Of a DNA stretch of 61,676 nt, positions 1-8,709 are shown piece after piece; position 1 is the stretch's first letter; every line of letters begins with the position of its first letter. The notes below the pieces were generated by a model. That model ran no database searches, was not told the DNA's origin, and saw nothing but the letters and a program-made list of their open reading frames with translations. Source of the stretch: Acidobacteriaceae bacterium UBA1307 (lineage in GTDB: Bacteria > Acidobacteriota > Terriglobia > Terriglobales > Acidobacteriaceae); contig DBTV01000042.1 of assembly GCA_002307235.1 (NCBI GenBank), positions 56,447 through 118,122 of the forward strand, read 5' to 3'. Both the position numbers and the translations under genes were made by a program.

Positions 1-559
1 CCTGCACGGTGACGTCGAGCGCGGTCGTCGGCTCGTCGGCGATCAGCAGCCGGGGCTGGTGGATGAGCGCCATGGCGATGAGAATGCGCTGGCGCTGGCC
101 GCCGGAGAACTGGTGCGGGTAATCGGCGAAGCGGCGTGCGGGCTCGGGCAGCAGCACGGCCTCAAGGGCTTCGAGGGTCTTCTGGCGGGCCTCGCGGCGG
201 GTGGCCGAGGGGCTGTGCGCCTCATAGGCCTCGGCGATCTGGCGACCGATGCTCATCACCGGATTCAGCGCGGTCATCGGTTCCTGAAAGATCATCGCGA
301 TCTGGCGGCCACGGATGCGGCGCAGCGCGCGCTCCGGCAGGCCGAGCAGATCGGTGCCATCGAAGAGGATTTTGCCTGAAACCTGAGCGGAGGGGCCGAG
401 CAGGCCGAGTGTGGCCAGTGAGACGGTGCTTTTGCCCGAGCCCGATTCGCCGACCAGGCCGAGCGACTCGCCCGCGTCGATGTGCAGGCTAAGCCCGGCG
501 ACGGCCTCGGTGGAGCCGAAGCGCACATGCAGATCTTCGATGGAGAGCAGAGGAGCCAT
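1..559 (-). CDS. Peptide/nickel-type ABC transporter ATP-binding protein (3' end outside window)
   Basis: The reading frame stays open from an ATG at 559 to the window edge, giving 186 residues of an ABC ATPase. Walker A (GESGSGKST) is at about residues 37-45, the Q-loop (IFQEP) near 90-94, the signature FSGGQRQR near 151-158, and Walker B (LLIADEPTTALD) near 171-182. The GEPM/ALNPVMSIG-like stretch after the Q-loop and the DEPTTALDVTVQ wording are typical of the DppD/OppD class, which powers uptake of oligopeptides or related solutes across the inner membrane. The C-terminal part and any permease genes lie beyond position 1. A GGAG sits only two bases before the ATG, so the start is a little uncertain. 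Substrate cannot be deduced. Confidence 0.9.
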   Translation of the reverse strand, partial: MAPLLSIEDLHVRFGSTEAVAGLSLHIDAGESLGLVGESGSGKSTVSLATLGLLGPSAQVSGKILFDGTDLLGLPERALRRIRGRQIAMIFQEPMTALNPVMSIGRQIAEAYEAHSPSATRREARQKTLEALEAVLLPEPARRFADYPHQFSGGQRQRILIAMALIHQPRLLIADEPTTALDVTVQ

Positions 560-599
560 AGCTCCATCGTAAACAATCGGGTGGGTGGGGTGCAGGCGC

Positions 600-645
600 A
601 AAAAAACTCCATCCGGCGCATGGAGGTGTCACCGGATGGAGTTGG
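600..645 (-). terminator. Rho-independent terminator after the Oar-like receptor
   Basis: AACTCCATCCGG (605-616) pairs perfectly with CCGGATGGAGTT (632-643). On the minus strand the hairpin runs into TTTTTT. It lies just past the stop of the gene ending at 661. Confidence 0.85.
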
Positions 646-660
646 AGTAGTAGCGCGCTC

Positions 661-3525
661 CTAAAAACTGAAGCTCATCATCATCTCGACGGTGCGGTTG
701 GCAGCGGCGGTTCCAAAGAACCCGCCCGACAGCGCCGTGGACTGGCCAAAGCGGCTTGAGGTGAGCACGCCGTTGGGAGCCGCGAGATTCACGTGGTTGA
801 GCACGTTGTGCGACATGACGCTGAAGTTCAGCGCATAGCGGCGCGGCACGTCGGCATCGAGCTTCGGCGGTCCGCCACGGCTGCCGCTGAGTCCGCCCGG
901 TCCAAGGCCACCGCCGCCCGGTCCGCCACCGCCAGGGCCTCCTCCTCCCGGAGGTCCGCCCGGTCCATTGCTCGAGCTGCCTGCAGCGTTGGTGACGCGC
1001 GGGCCAATGCCGAAGGACTTGGCGATGCGCATGTTCACGCTGAACTGGCTGGGGCCGGTTCCCATGTTGTAGGCAATGCGCTGAGCATTCCAGGCCGGGC
1101 TCAGGTCGAAGGTGCCGTAGGCCGTGGTTTTGGTGTTGGTACTGGAGGCCGTGGCCCAGGCCGGACGATCGTTGTACTGGTTATCGCCATTCAGATCGTT
1201 GCCGACCGTGATGTTGAAGGGCGTGCCCGAGGTGGCGTCGATCATCGGGCTGATGGAAATTTTGAACGGTGCCTGATAGTTGCCGCCGAGGATGAAGCGG
1301 TGGCGCACGTCAAAGCTGGCGCGACCGTAGTCGGCGCTGGGGTTGGACTGGTTCGAAGGAAAGTAGCTGGCGCCGCTGGTATCGGCCTTGGCAAAGTTCA
1401 GCATGTAGAAGCCGAACAGCGAGACCTTGCGCGCGCTCACGCTGTAGTTGACCATCAACTGGTTCTGCTTGAAGATGCCGCCGGACTGGAACTGGTTGAT
1501 GTTCTCGTTGACGCCGTTGGGGCGCGTCCCGGTGCCGGTGTCGAAGTCATAGGTCGACGCATCGTAGGCGTTGACGTTGTCGCTCAGGTACTGGTGCACG
1601 CCGCGCGAGTTGAGGTAGGTGGCCGAAATCTTGATGGCCTTGCCCAACTGCCGCTCAATGCCGATGGCGGCCTGCATGCTGACGGCGGCGCGCAGATTGG
1701 GCGAGAGCGTGTAGAGGGTCGGCGTTGACGTGCTCTGCGCGGCCAGCGTCGCGGCCGAGGGCGCGTCCTGATAGAAGCTCGGATTGGTGATGGTGTAGCT
1801 TTTCTGGTTGACGCCGTTCTGGCGCATCGTGGTGAGAATGTTGCTGGCCGCGAAGCGGTCGTAGAACCAGCCGTAGCCGCCACGGATGACGGTGCTGGCC
1901 GTCTTGCCCTTCTTGGCCCCCGGTGCCCAGGCGAAGGAGAGGCGCGGCGCGACGTTGCTGTAGTCGGTGATGCCGTTCTGCACCTCCCAGCGCACGCCGT
2001 AGCTCAGCGTCAGATTCTGCCGTGCCTTCCAGTCGTCCTGGTAATAGAGGCCGAGGTCGAAGTAGTGCACCATCGCCGAGGGTGTACCGGTGGTCACGCT
2101 GTACTGCGAGGGCGCGTGCGCTTTGTACTTGTCCATCGAATCGTAGGTGTAGCTGCCGTTGAAGCCCGCCGTTGACGAACTGGCGTAACGGTTGAAACGG
2201 AAGCGGCCGCCGAAGTTGATGGCGTGCGCGCCCTTGCTGATCATTGTCGAGTTTTGCAACTCAAGCTGATCTTGGCTGGTGTGGCTCGAGCCGGCGCTCG
2301 AACCGCCACTGGTAAAGTCGCCGGTGACGCTGACCGTGGGATCGGTGCTGTACGGCGTCTGGTTGTTGCGGTCGCGCATGTACTGCAGGCGCGTCTCATT
2401 GACGACGTGATCGTTGATCATCTGCGTGTCGCTGATCTGCAGCACGTTCTCGTAACCGGTCGTGTCGTAGCCCTGGCTCTCGAGCGCAGTGCCGCTGACG
2501 CCGTCGTTGGTCTCCTTCGTGCGGTTCAGCATGTAACGCATGGTGAGCGTGTTTTTGTCGCCGAGTTGCAGATCAAGACGCGGTGCAAAGTCCATGCGCG
2601 AGGTCGGATTGGCGACGGCCTTGGTATAAGTGACGGTGTTGTTGTTTGCGTCGAGCTTGGAGGCGTTGATGATCGCGTTCGACTTGTTGTCGCGGCGGAA
2701 GAAGTTGGCAAACCAACTGGCGCTCTTGTTGACCGGGCCGCTGGCATTGGCCGCCATGAAGGTCGAGTAATAGGATGGCTCACTGCTGACGAACGGGTTC
2801 AGCGAGTTGAACCCCGAGTAGTTGCCGTTGACCATGAACATGCCGCGGAGCTTGTCGGTGCCGGGCTTGGTCAGAATCTCGATGCGGCCGTAACCGAGCC
2901 GGTCATACTGCGCCGAAAAGGGATTCTGGTTGATGCGGATCTCGCGGATCGAACTCTTCGGCGGAAGCTGCCCGCCGGTAAAGCCGTCGATGTAGATCTG
3001 TCCGCCGTTGGGCCCGGCCGAGGGGCCAGCCAGCGCGCTCAACTCGTTCGACAACTCGTCGGGATCGTCTGAAAGCGCATCGAGCGCCGCGCCCTTGATG
3101 ACGATGGCGCCGGCGTTGTTGTCGGCGCTCACATCGAGCCCGGCAGAGTCTTCCTTGACCTCGATATTGTTCACTGCGACGGGCAGTTGCAGCGCGATGT
3201 TTTTTGTCGTGATGCGGTCGGAAAACACCTGCACGCTGATCGGCGCAAAGGCGGCGAAGCCGTTGGCCGCAGCCGAAAGCGCATAGTGGCCGGGCGTCAG
3301 TTGCGCAATGGAGTAGGCGCCACTTGCGGTGCTGGTGCCGGTGTGCGCGGCGCCGTCATCGCTGGTGGCAGTCACAGTGGCCGAGGGAATCACGGCACCC
3401 GACGGATCGGTCACGGTGCCGTGAATGCTTCCCATTTGGGCCAGTGCGGGAATCGCAGAGAGGAGAAGGAATGCAAGGGCAATGCAGCAAAACGATGGAG
3501 CGCGAAAATGTTGTGAACGGTTCAT
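661..3525 (-). CDS. Oar-like TonB-dependent outer-membrane receptor with carboxypeptidase-regulatory domain
   Basis: 954 residues. A Sec signal peptide ends near ALAQ (about residue 30). It is followed by a carboxypeptidase-regulatory-like beta-sandwich (GSIHGTVTDPSGAVIPSATV, about 32-115), a plug-like region (about 130-225), and a long beta-barrel ending in aromatic F (MMMSFSF), as outer-membrane barrels do. This is the large Oar/TonB-receptor-like family that is expanded in Acidobacteriota, where it is assumed to import or bind polymers; no substrate is known. About 85 residues from the end a Gly/Pro-rich tract (GPGGPPGGGGPGGGG type) interrupts the barrel, probably as an extracellular loop. 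It is transcribed divergently from the two-component system. Confidence 0.88.
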   Translation of the reverse strand: MNRSQHFRAPSFCCIALAFLLLSAIPALAQMGSIHGTVTDPSGAVIPSATVTATSDDGAAHTGTSTASGAYSIAQLTPGHYALSAAANGFAAFAPISVQVFSDRITTKNIALQLPVAVNNIEVKEDSAGLDVSADNNAGAIVIKGAALDALSDDPDELSNELSALAGPSAGPNGGQIYIDGFTGGQLPPKSSIREIRINQNPFSAQYDRLGYGRIEILTKPGTDKLRGMFMVNGNYSGFNSLNPFVSSEPSYYSTFMAANASGPVNKSASWFANFFRRDNKSNAIINASKLDANNNTVTYTKAVANPTSRMDFAPRLDLQLGDKNTLTMRYMLNRTKETNDGVSGTALESQGYDTTGYENVLQISDTQMINDHVVNETRLQYMRDRNNQTPYSTDPTVSVTGDFTSGGSSAGSSHTSQDQLELQNSTMISKGAHAINFGGRFRFNRYASSSTAGFNGSYTYDSMDKYKAHAPSQYSVTTGTPSAMVHYFDLGLYYQDDWKARQNLTLSYGVRWEVQNGITDYSNVAPRLSFAWAPGAKKGKTASTVIRGGYGWFYDRFAASNILTTMRQNGVNQKSYTITNPSFYQDAPSAATLAAQSTSTPTLYTLSPNLRAAVSMQAAIGIERQLGKAIKISATYLNSRGVHQYLSDNVNAYDASTYDFDTGTGTRPNGVNENINQFQSGGIFKQNQLMVNYSVSARKVSLFGFYMLNFAKADTSGASYFPSNQSNPSADYGRASFDVRHRFILGGNYQAPFKISISPMIDATSGTPFNITVGNDLNGDNQYNDRPAWATASSTNTKTTAYGTFDLSPAWNAQRIAYNMGTGPSQFSVNMRIAKSFGIGPRVTNAAGSSSNGPGGPPGGGGPGGGGPGGGGLGPGGLSGSRGGPPKLDADVPRRYALNFSVMSHNVLNHVNLAAPNGVLTSSRFGQSTALSGGFFGTAAANRTVEMMMSFSF

Positions 3526-3591
3526 GGACGTTCCTCGCTAGTCTTACATTCCTAGAAGACGCCCTGCGGGGATTGCGTGCGGTCACAATGG

Positions 3592-3606
3592 GTAAAGCTG
3601 TGTAAC
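3592..3606. promoter_or_regulatory. CpxR-box-like direct repeat in the divergent promoter region
   Basis: GTAAA (3592-3596), five bases, then GTAAC (3602-3606) fits the known CpxR consensus of two GTAAA-like half-sites spaced by about five bases. It lies between the receptor gene and the response regulator gene, consistent with autoregulation and control of the receptor. Single-site match only. Confidence 0.35.
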
Positions 3607-3740
3607 AAAATGTCACCGCGGCCGTGACGATTTATTACACTTCCGTTGCGCCGCGCGAGTGGGAATGGGCTAGGCTTAGGACGTGACCTTCCGAACCGTT
3701 GTTGCTGTCTGGCGCATGTGCGGAATGTCGACAGGATGGA

Positions 3741-4448
3741 ATGCCCGTGGACGAGATACTGCTGATCGACGACGACACCGAGCTTTGCTCGATGCTGACC
3801 GACTATCTGAACCGGTTCAGCTTTCATGTGACGGCGGTGCATCGCGGCGACACCGGGCTGAGGATGGCGCTCGAAAAACAGTACGCGCTGGTGCTGCTCG
3901 ACGTGATGCTGCCCGGGCTCGATGGCTTCGAGGTGCTGCGCAAGATTCGCGCTGCCTCGGCGATCAATGTGTTGTTGCTGACCGCGCGCGGCGAGGATGT
4001 GGACCGCATCGTTGGCCTTGAAATCGGTGCCGACGATTATCTGCCGAAGCCCTTCAACCCGCGCGAACTGCTGGCGCGCATGCGCGCGATTCTGCGGCGC
4101 AGCAGCGCAGTCGATGCCAAGCCGGAGCAGAATGTGCTGCGTGCTGGCGCGCTTGAGCTGAATCGTGGCGCGCGCTCCGTGACGCAGAATGGCGACAAGG
4201 TCGATTTGACCGACATCGAGTTTGCCCTGCTTGAGGCGCTGATGAGCGCGCCCGGCAAGGTCGTTGCGCGCGAGGAGATTTCGGAGAATGTGCTCGGTCG
4301 CAAGTTTCACCCCTTCGATCGCAGCCTCGACATGCACGTCAGCCGGCTTCGCCGAAAGCTGAGCGACAAGGGCGCGGCCGAGGATCTGGTGAAGACCATT
4401 CGCGGCGCGGGCTATCAGTTGGCCATCAGTTTTGAGGCGGGCGAATAA
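3741..4448 (+). CDS. OmpR/CpxR-family response regulator
   Basis: 235 residues. The receiver domain has the acidic pocket DDD near residues 10-12, phosphoacceptor D54 in LLDVMLPGLDG, and the conserved lysine K103 in LPKPF. A winged-helix DNA-binding domain occupies about 130-230 (RSLDMHVSRLRRKL, IRGAGYQL). The ATG at 3741 is preferred over upstream starts because the family N-terminus begins with M-x-x-ILLIDDD and an AGGA lies just upstream. The sensor kinase gene follows after 21 bp, so the two form an operon. Sequence style (EILLIDDD, RKFHPFDRSLDMHVS) is closest to CpxR, the envelope-stress regulator; orthology is an inference. Confidence 0.93.
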   Translation: MPVDEILLIDDDTELCSMLTDYLNRFSFHVTAVHRGDTGLRMALEKQYALVLLDVMLPGLDGFEVLRKIRAASAINVLLLTARGEDVDRIVGLEIGADDYLPKPFNPRELLARMRAILRRSSAVDAKPEQNVLRAGALELNRGARSVTQNGDKVDLTDIEFALLEALMSAPGKVVAREEISENVLGRKFHPFDRSLDMHVSRLRRKLSDKGAAEDLVKTIRGAGYQLAISFEAGE

Positions 4449-4469
4449 AGCAGCGAAAGGACCGGCGCG

Positions 4470-5837
4470 ATGCGCGGACTGTTCTTCAAGATCTTCATCA
4501 TCTTCTGGATTGCGCAGAGCCTGATCTTCGTGATCTCGACGGCGCTGATCGTCCGTCACCACTTTGAAGGCCCCGAGCAGATGTTCGACCTGGCCGACAG
4601 CAGTCTGTTGCTGGAGTCGCGCGCCGCCGTTGCCGCCTATGAACAGGGCGGTTGCGCGGGCTTCAATGCGTGGAGCCTGCGTCAGGAACGCACTGCCGCG
4701 CTGGCCACCGGCTCCGGCGAAAAACTCTGCTGGTCGCAGAGCGTGGCCGTGCCCGCGAATCTTGCCCATGCGCCGCAACGCATTCTGGGCCAGCTTGTGG
4801 ATGGACAGTATCTTTGGACGGTGCAGAATGTCGTGCAGGCGGGGCACGGTTATACCTACGTCTTGCGCAGGCCGTACGTGCCGCGCCAGCGCAGCCTCTA
4901 CCAGGACCTGCTGCATTTTTCGTTTCCGCAACTGCCGGTGGCCATCGTCGTCGGCGGCCTGACGACCTTCGCGCTCGTGCTTTTGTTTACGCGTCCCGTG
5001 GCGCAACTGCGCTCCGCCGCCCGCTCGCTGTCGAAGGGCAATCTGAATGCGCGCGTGCATCTGCCCGAGGCTGGTTCGCCGCTGTTTCGTGGCGATGCCT
5101 TTGCCGCGCTCATGCGCGACTTCAACCACATGGCCGAGCGGCTTGAGCAACTGGTGGGCGCGCAGAAGCTGCTGTTGCGCGATGTTTCGCACGAGCTGCG
5201 TTCGCCCCTGGCGCGGTTGAGCGTGGCCCTTGAGCTGGCGCGCGAAGACGCAGGCGAGCCCATGCGCGCCCACTTGGACCGCATTGAACGCGAGGCTGAC
5301 CGGCTCAATCAGTTGATTGGCCAACTGCTCACGCTTTCGTCCATGGAAGCGCTCGAACGGCAGAAACATTTTGCGCCGCTCAGCCTCAATCAGCTTGTTG
5401 AAAAGATCATTCCCGATGCCGAATACGAGGCGCAGCAGCGCGAGTGCACGGTGGCCTTCCACGCCGAGGCCGAGTGCGTGGTCTCGGGCAACGAGGAACT
5501 GCTCTATCGCGCCATCGAGAACATCATTCGCAACGCGATCCGCTACACCGGCAGCGGCACCGGGGTCGAAGTCGCCCTGCGGCGCGTGCAAGAGGGCGGC
5601 GCGGCAAAGATCGAGCTTGAGGTCAGCGACCGGGGCCCGGGCATTCCCGAGAACGAGCGCGAGGCCATCTTCCGGCCCTTTTACCGGGTCGATGATGCTC
5701 GCTCGCCGCACACGGGCGGCTTTGGCGTCGGCCTCGCCATCGCCGAGCGCGCCGTGCGCCTGCATGGCGGCGAACTAAGCGTGAGCAATCGCGCGGGCGG
5801 CGGCGCCACCCTGCGCATGCGCTTCGACGCGGTGTAG
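4470..5837 (+). CDS. CpxA-like sensor histidine kinase
   Basis: 455 residues. TM1 is at about 8-28, a periplasmic domain of about 125 residues follows, TM2 is at about 155-173, then a HAMP linker (TRPVAQLRSAARSLSKGNL). The dimerisation/phosphoacceptor helix carries H241 in DVSHELRSPLARL. The HATPase domain has an N box (NIIRNAIRYT), G1 (DRGPGIP), F box (FRPFYRVDD) and G2 (GGFGVGLAIAERAV). It should autophosphorylate and transfer phosphate to the adjacent regulator. The topology, the SPLARLSVALELAR wording and the pairing with a CpxR-like regulator suggest envelope-stress sensing. Confidence 0.94.
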   Translation: MRGLFFKIFIIFWIAQSLIFVISTALIVRHHFEGPEQMFDLADSSLLLESRAAVAAYEQGGCAGFNAWSLRQERTAALATGSGEKLCWSQSVAVPANLAHAPQRILGQLVDGQYLWTVQNVVQAGHGYTYVLRRPYVPRQRSLYQDLLHFSFPQLPVAIVVGGLTTFALVLLFTRPVAQLRSAARSLSKGNLNARVHLPEAGSPLFRGDAFAALMRDFNHMAERLEQLVGAQKLLLRDVSHELRSPLARLSVALELAREDAGEPMRAHLDRIEREADRLNQLIGQLLTLSSMEALERQKHFAPLSLNQLVEKIIPDAEYEAQQRECTVAFHAEAECVVSGNEELLYRAIENIIRNAIRYTGSGTGVEVALRRVQEGGAAKIELEVSDRGPGIPENEREAIFRPFYRVDDARSPHTGGFGVGLAIAERAVRLHGGELSVSNRAGGGATLRMRFDAV

Positions 5838-5970
5838 GCGTTTGCGCGGCACGATGCCCCGCCTGTGGCAGTACGGACGCAAGCACAGGCGAATAAAGTT
5901 TTTTGGGGAGGTGTCTGCGCGGAGAGAGGTTTCGCAACGGGCGCACCCTGAAACGTTTGCCCCGGAAACG

Positions 5971-5994
5971 AAAAGGGCTTCCACGAGGGAAGCC
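5971..5994 (-). terminator. Terminator of tRNA-Leu
   Basis: On the minus strand GGCTTCC, a five-base loop, GGAAGCC, then CTTTT, immediately downstream of the tRNA. Confidence 0.75.
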
Positions 5995-6010
5995 ATTCGA
6001 TCAAAACTTT

Positions 6011-6097
6011 TGGTGCCGAAGAAGGGACTCGAACCCCCACACCCTTGCGAGTACATGGACCTGAACCATGCGCGTCTGCCAATTCCGCCACTTCGGC
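6011..6097 (-). tRNA. tRNA-Leu (anticodon CAG)
   Basis: The minus strand folds as a class II tRNA. Acceptor arms GCCGAAG (6097-6091) and CTTCGGC (6021-6015) pair fully, followed by discriminator A and an encoded CCA (6013-6011). The anticodon stem CATGG/CCATG holds the loop TTCAGGT, giving CAG, which reads CUG leucine codons. A long variable arm and the TTCGAGT T-loop are present. Length 87 nt. Confidence 0.96.
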
Positions 6098-6223
6098 ACG
6101 GGTACGAGACAAGCACTCTGCAAGTGCCCATCCGGCCGTAATCTAAGTCTCGCAAATGCGAGCCGATGTGTCAAATCAAATCGGACGAATTCGCGATAAT
6201 TCCTAGAAGAAAAAGGGATTACG

Positions 6224-6256
6224 CAAAACGGCCCGAAACCATCGATGGGCTTCGGA
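6224..6256 (-). terminator. Probable terminator of osmC
   Basis: On the minus strand CCGAAGCC pairs with GGTTTCGG around a self-complementary centre (6233-6255), followed by GCCGTTTT. One G-T pair and a bulge make it imperfect. Confidence 0.5.
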
Positions 6257-6308
6257 CCGCTTCGTTCCCTGGTCGCCCCGGCCCTGGTTGGAGCCGGTGC
6301 CGGTCTGG

Positions 6309-6740
6309 TTAGACCAGCTTGGCGTCAAGCAGAATCTCGGTGTTGTTGGCGAAGAGCTTCGAGATCGGGCAGCCGGTCTTGGCGCCCTGCGCGGCCTTCT
6401 CAAAGGCCTCGGCCGAAGCATTCGGCACCTTGGCCGTGGTCGTCAACTGAATGCGGGTGATGGCGAAGCCGCCCTCGACCTTGCCGAGGGTCACGGCGGC
6501 GGTGGTCTCAATCGACTCCGGCGTGAAACCGGCATCGCCGAGCACTGCGCCGAGCGCCATCGAATAGCAGCCGGCATGCGCGGCGGCGATCAACTCTTCG
6601 GGCGTCGTGCCCACGTTGGCGCCCTCAAAGCGCGAGGCGAAGGAGTAGTTGGCATCCTTCAAAACGCCCGTTGCCGTCGAGATAACGCCCTTGCCCTGAG
6701 TCAGTGAACCGGTCCAAACCGCTGTCGCCTTGCTTGCCAT
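6309..6740 (-). CDS. osmC: OsmC-family peroxiredoxin
   Basis: 143 residues, the usual length for OsmC. OsmC/Ohr proteins are cytosolic thiol peroxidases that reduce organic hydroperoxides. The two catalytic cysteines are visible in AHAGCYSMAL (about residue 58) and KTGCPISKL (about 125). The conserved Arg that polarises the peroxidatic Cys is probably in FASRFEG. GTTPEELIAAAHAGCYSMAL is the OsmC-subfamily hallmark, which favours OsmC over Ohr. Single gene with its own terminator. Confidence 0.93.
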   Translation of the reverse strand: MASKATAVWTGSLTQGKGVISTATGVLKDANYSFASRFEGANVGTTPEELIAAAHAGCYSMALGAVLGDAGFTPESIETTAAVTLGKVEGGFAITRIQLTTTAKVPNASAEAFEKAAQGAKTGCPISKLFANNTEILLDAKLV

Positions 6741-6893
6741 GATTCCTCCTTGCGAAACCTGTGTCGAACGATGAGTTCGAAATTTTTCGAGCGATCCAGT
6801 CTTGAATCTGCTCTGTTTACAAGATGCGGCCTGGGAGCGGAACGATGCGGTTTTTTCTAAAAATAATCGGAAGAGCGATTCCCGAAGCGGTTG

Positions 6894-6933
6894 AGGGCAA
6901 AGAAAATGGGCGCCCCGTTGTGGATGCGCCCAC
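6894..6933 (-). terminator. Terminator of the M28 peptidase gene
   Basis: On the minus strand GGGCGC, a 12-base loop, GCGCCC, then ATTTTCTTT, 20 bp beyond the stop codon. Confidence 0.65.
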
Positions 6934-6952
6934 CGTCCTTTCCCGATGAAGT

Positions 6953-8635
6953 TTAGCGGTTGAGACTCTTCTGCCGCGCGGCCTCGAACTCGTCGCCCGT
7001 CTGCCAGTGGATCGGCGCGGTCTGTTCGCTGGCCAGCCAGCCGAGCACGAAGCCGATGCGGGCCATCTTGGCGTTACCGGCAAAGTCCCACGAGGGCTGA
7101 TACTCGTCGCTCGGCTGGTGGTAGTGGTGCTCGTTGTAGTCGACCTCCTGAGCGCGGCCCCAGGCCTCGTCGTGGCCCTCGTAGAGCGTGCCGTTATCGA
7201 GCGAGAAGGCCGGTATGCCGACCCGGGCCAGCGAGAAGTGGTCGGAGCGATAGTAGGAACCAGCCGAGGGGCGCGGGTCAGGCAGCAGTTTCAGGTCAAA
7301 GGCCTTGGCCGTCGTCTCGATGGTCGGCCAGAAGCTGATCCGCTCGGCACCGCCAAAGCTGGCCGACAGCGGCACGCCAACCGGCAGCACCATGTCATAG
7401 TTCAGGTCGAGCGCGATCTGGCCTGCCGGGACCGGCGGATGCTGGCCAAGATAGGCCGAGCCGAGCAGTCCCTGTTCCTCGGCCGTGACCGCGGCAAAGT
7501 AGACCGCGTGCGGCGGGCGCTGTCCCGATTGGCCGTAGGCCCGCGCCAGTTCAAGCAGGATGCCGCAGCCGGTGCCGTTGTCGGCCGCGCCGTTATAAAT
7601 CTTGTCGCCCTTGGCGTCGGGATCGATGCCGAGGTGGTCATAGTGCGCTGTATAGAGCACGGCCGGGCCATCGCTCGCGCCCGCCAGCCGGGCCACCACA
7701 TTGCTTGAAACGAAGCGCCGCACGCGGCTTTCAAGGTGCGCCGTGAGACGCACCGGCAGCTCGGTTGCGTGGAAGCCGCCCGGCTTGCCCGCCGCCGCAA
7801 TGGCCTGATCGACATCGCCAAGGCCCGCGGCAGTCAGCAGCTTCTGGGCCACGTCATGCTGAATCCAGGCCGCCGCGCTCAGTCCCGTGCTGGCCTCGCT
7901 TTCGAGGTAACTCTTCTCGATGGCCTGCGAGTTGCGCACCACGTCCCAGCCGTAGCTGGCCAGATCGCTGCGATGGATAATCAGCACGCCGACCGCGCCG
8001 CGTCGCGCTGCCTCTTCATACTTGTAGGTCCAGCGGCCGTAATAGGTCAGCGCCTCGCCCTTGAAGAACCTGGCGTCGGTCGAGGGCGGCTCGCCGACGA
8101 TCACCAGTGCGATCTTGCCCTTCAGGTCCACGCCCGCGTAGTCGTTCCAGTGATACTCGGGCGCGTTGATGCCGTAGCCGACAAAGACAATCGGCGCATC
8201 GAGGTCGGCCGTCGCCTGCCCGGTCTGGTCCTTGGCGACGATCTGCGCGCCGTAGCTGAGCGCGAGGGGCGCGCCCTGCGCGGGCACCAGGCTGAAGCGC
8301 GTCTTGTCCTCAATGGTGTGTACGGCGAACATCGGCACACGCTGGATGTAGCTGCCGTTTTCGCCCGCCGGTGCAAGCCCGTCAAGCGCGAACTGGGTGG
8401 CGATGTAGTCGGCGGCAAGTTCGGCGCCGCGCGTGCCCGGGCCACGACCCTCGAGCAGATCGCCTGAAAGAAAGCGTACATGCGCACGGATTTTTTCGGG
8501 GTCAATCGAGTTGGCTGCCTGCCGCGCGGCCTCGGGCAGTCCCGCAACCGCCGGAACCCTGGGCTGTTGGGCCTGTGTCAGCGCTGCCGTTCCCAACAGA
8601 ACGGTGGAAAAAAGAAGAGAAAGACTCGGTCGCAT
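6953..8635 (-). CDS. Secreted M28-family zinc aminopeptidase with PA domain
   Basis: 560 residues from the ATG at 8635, which has GGAGG five bases upstream and begins a clean signal peptide (MRPSLSLLFSTVLLGTAALTQA). A protease-associated insert lies at about 130-270 (APIVFVGYGINAPEYHWNDY). The M28 catalytic core follows: TAHYDHLGI (zinc His), NGAADNGTGCGILLELARA (bridging Asp), TAEEQGLLGS (catalytic/ligand Glu pair), YDMVLPVG, and SYYRSDHFSLARVGIPAFSLDNG with the final His. It should release N-terminal amino acids from peptides outside the cytoplasm. Single-gene unit. Confidence 0.93.
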   Translation of the reverse strand: MRPSLSLLFSTVLLGTAALTQAQQPRVPAVAGLPEAARQAANSIDPEKIRAHVRFLSGDLLEGRGPGTRGAELAADYIATQFALDGLAPAGENGSYIQRVPMFAVHTIEDKTRFSLVPAQGAPLALSYGAQIVAKDQTGQATADLDAPIVFVGYGINAPEYHWNDYAGVDLKGKIALVIVGEPPSTDARFFKGEALTYYGRWTYKYEEAARRGAVGVLIIHRSDLASYGWDVVRNSQAIEKSYLESEASTGLSAAAWIQHDVAQKLLTAAGLGDVDQAIAAAGKPGGFHATELPVRLTAHLESRVRRFVSSNVVARLAGASDGPAVLYTAHYDHLGIDPDAKGDKIYNGAADNGTGCGILLELARAYGQSGQRPPHAVYFAAVTAEEQGLLGSAYLGQHPPVPAGQIALDLNYDMVLPVGVPLSASFGGAERISFWPTIETTAKAFDLKLLPDPRPSAGSYYRSDHFSLARVGIPAFSLDNGTLYEGHDEAWGRAQEVDYNEHHYHQPSDEYQPSWDFAGNAKMARIGFVLGWLASEQTAPIHWQTGDEFEAARQKSLNR

Positions 8636-8709
8636 GCATGCCTCCGCGAAAATAAATATCGGGTACAAGACGGGCCGCGCATCAACACTGCGACCTGTTT
8701 CGAGTATAG

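Noticed and set aside
3552..5765. 737-residue leftward open frame opposite the two-component operon
   Set aside because: It is the antisense shadow of high-GC coding DNA; the opposite strand encodes unmistakable receiver and kinase motifs.
6011..6097. tRNA-Leu as a phage or island attachment site
   Set aside because: No integrase, no duplicated tRNA 3' end and no foreign genes beside it.
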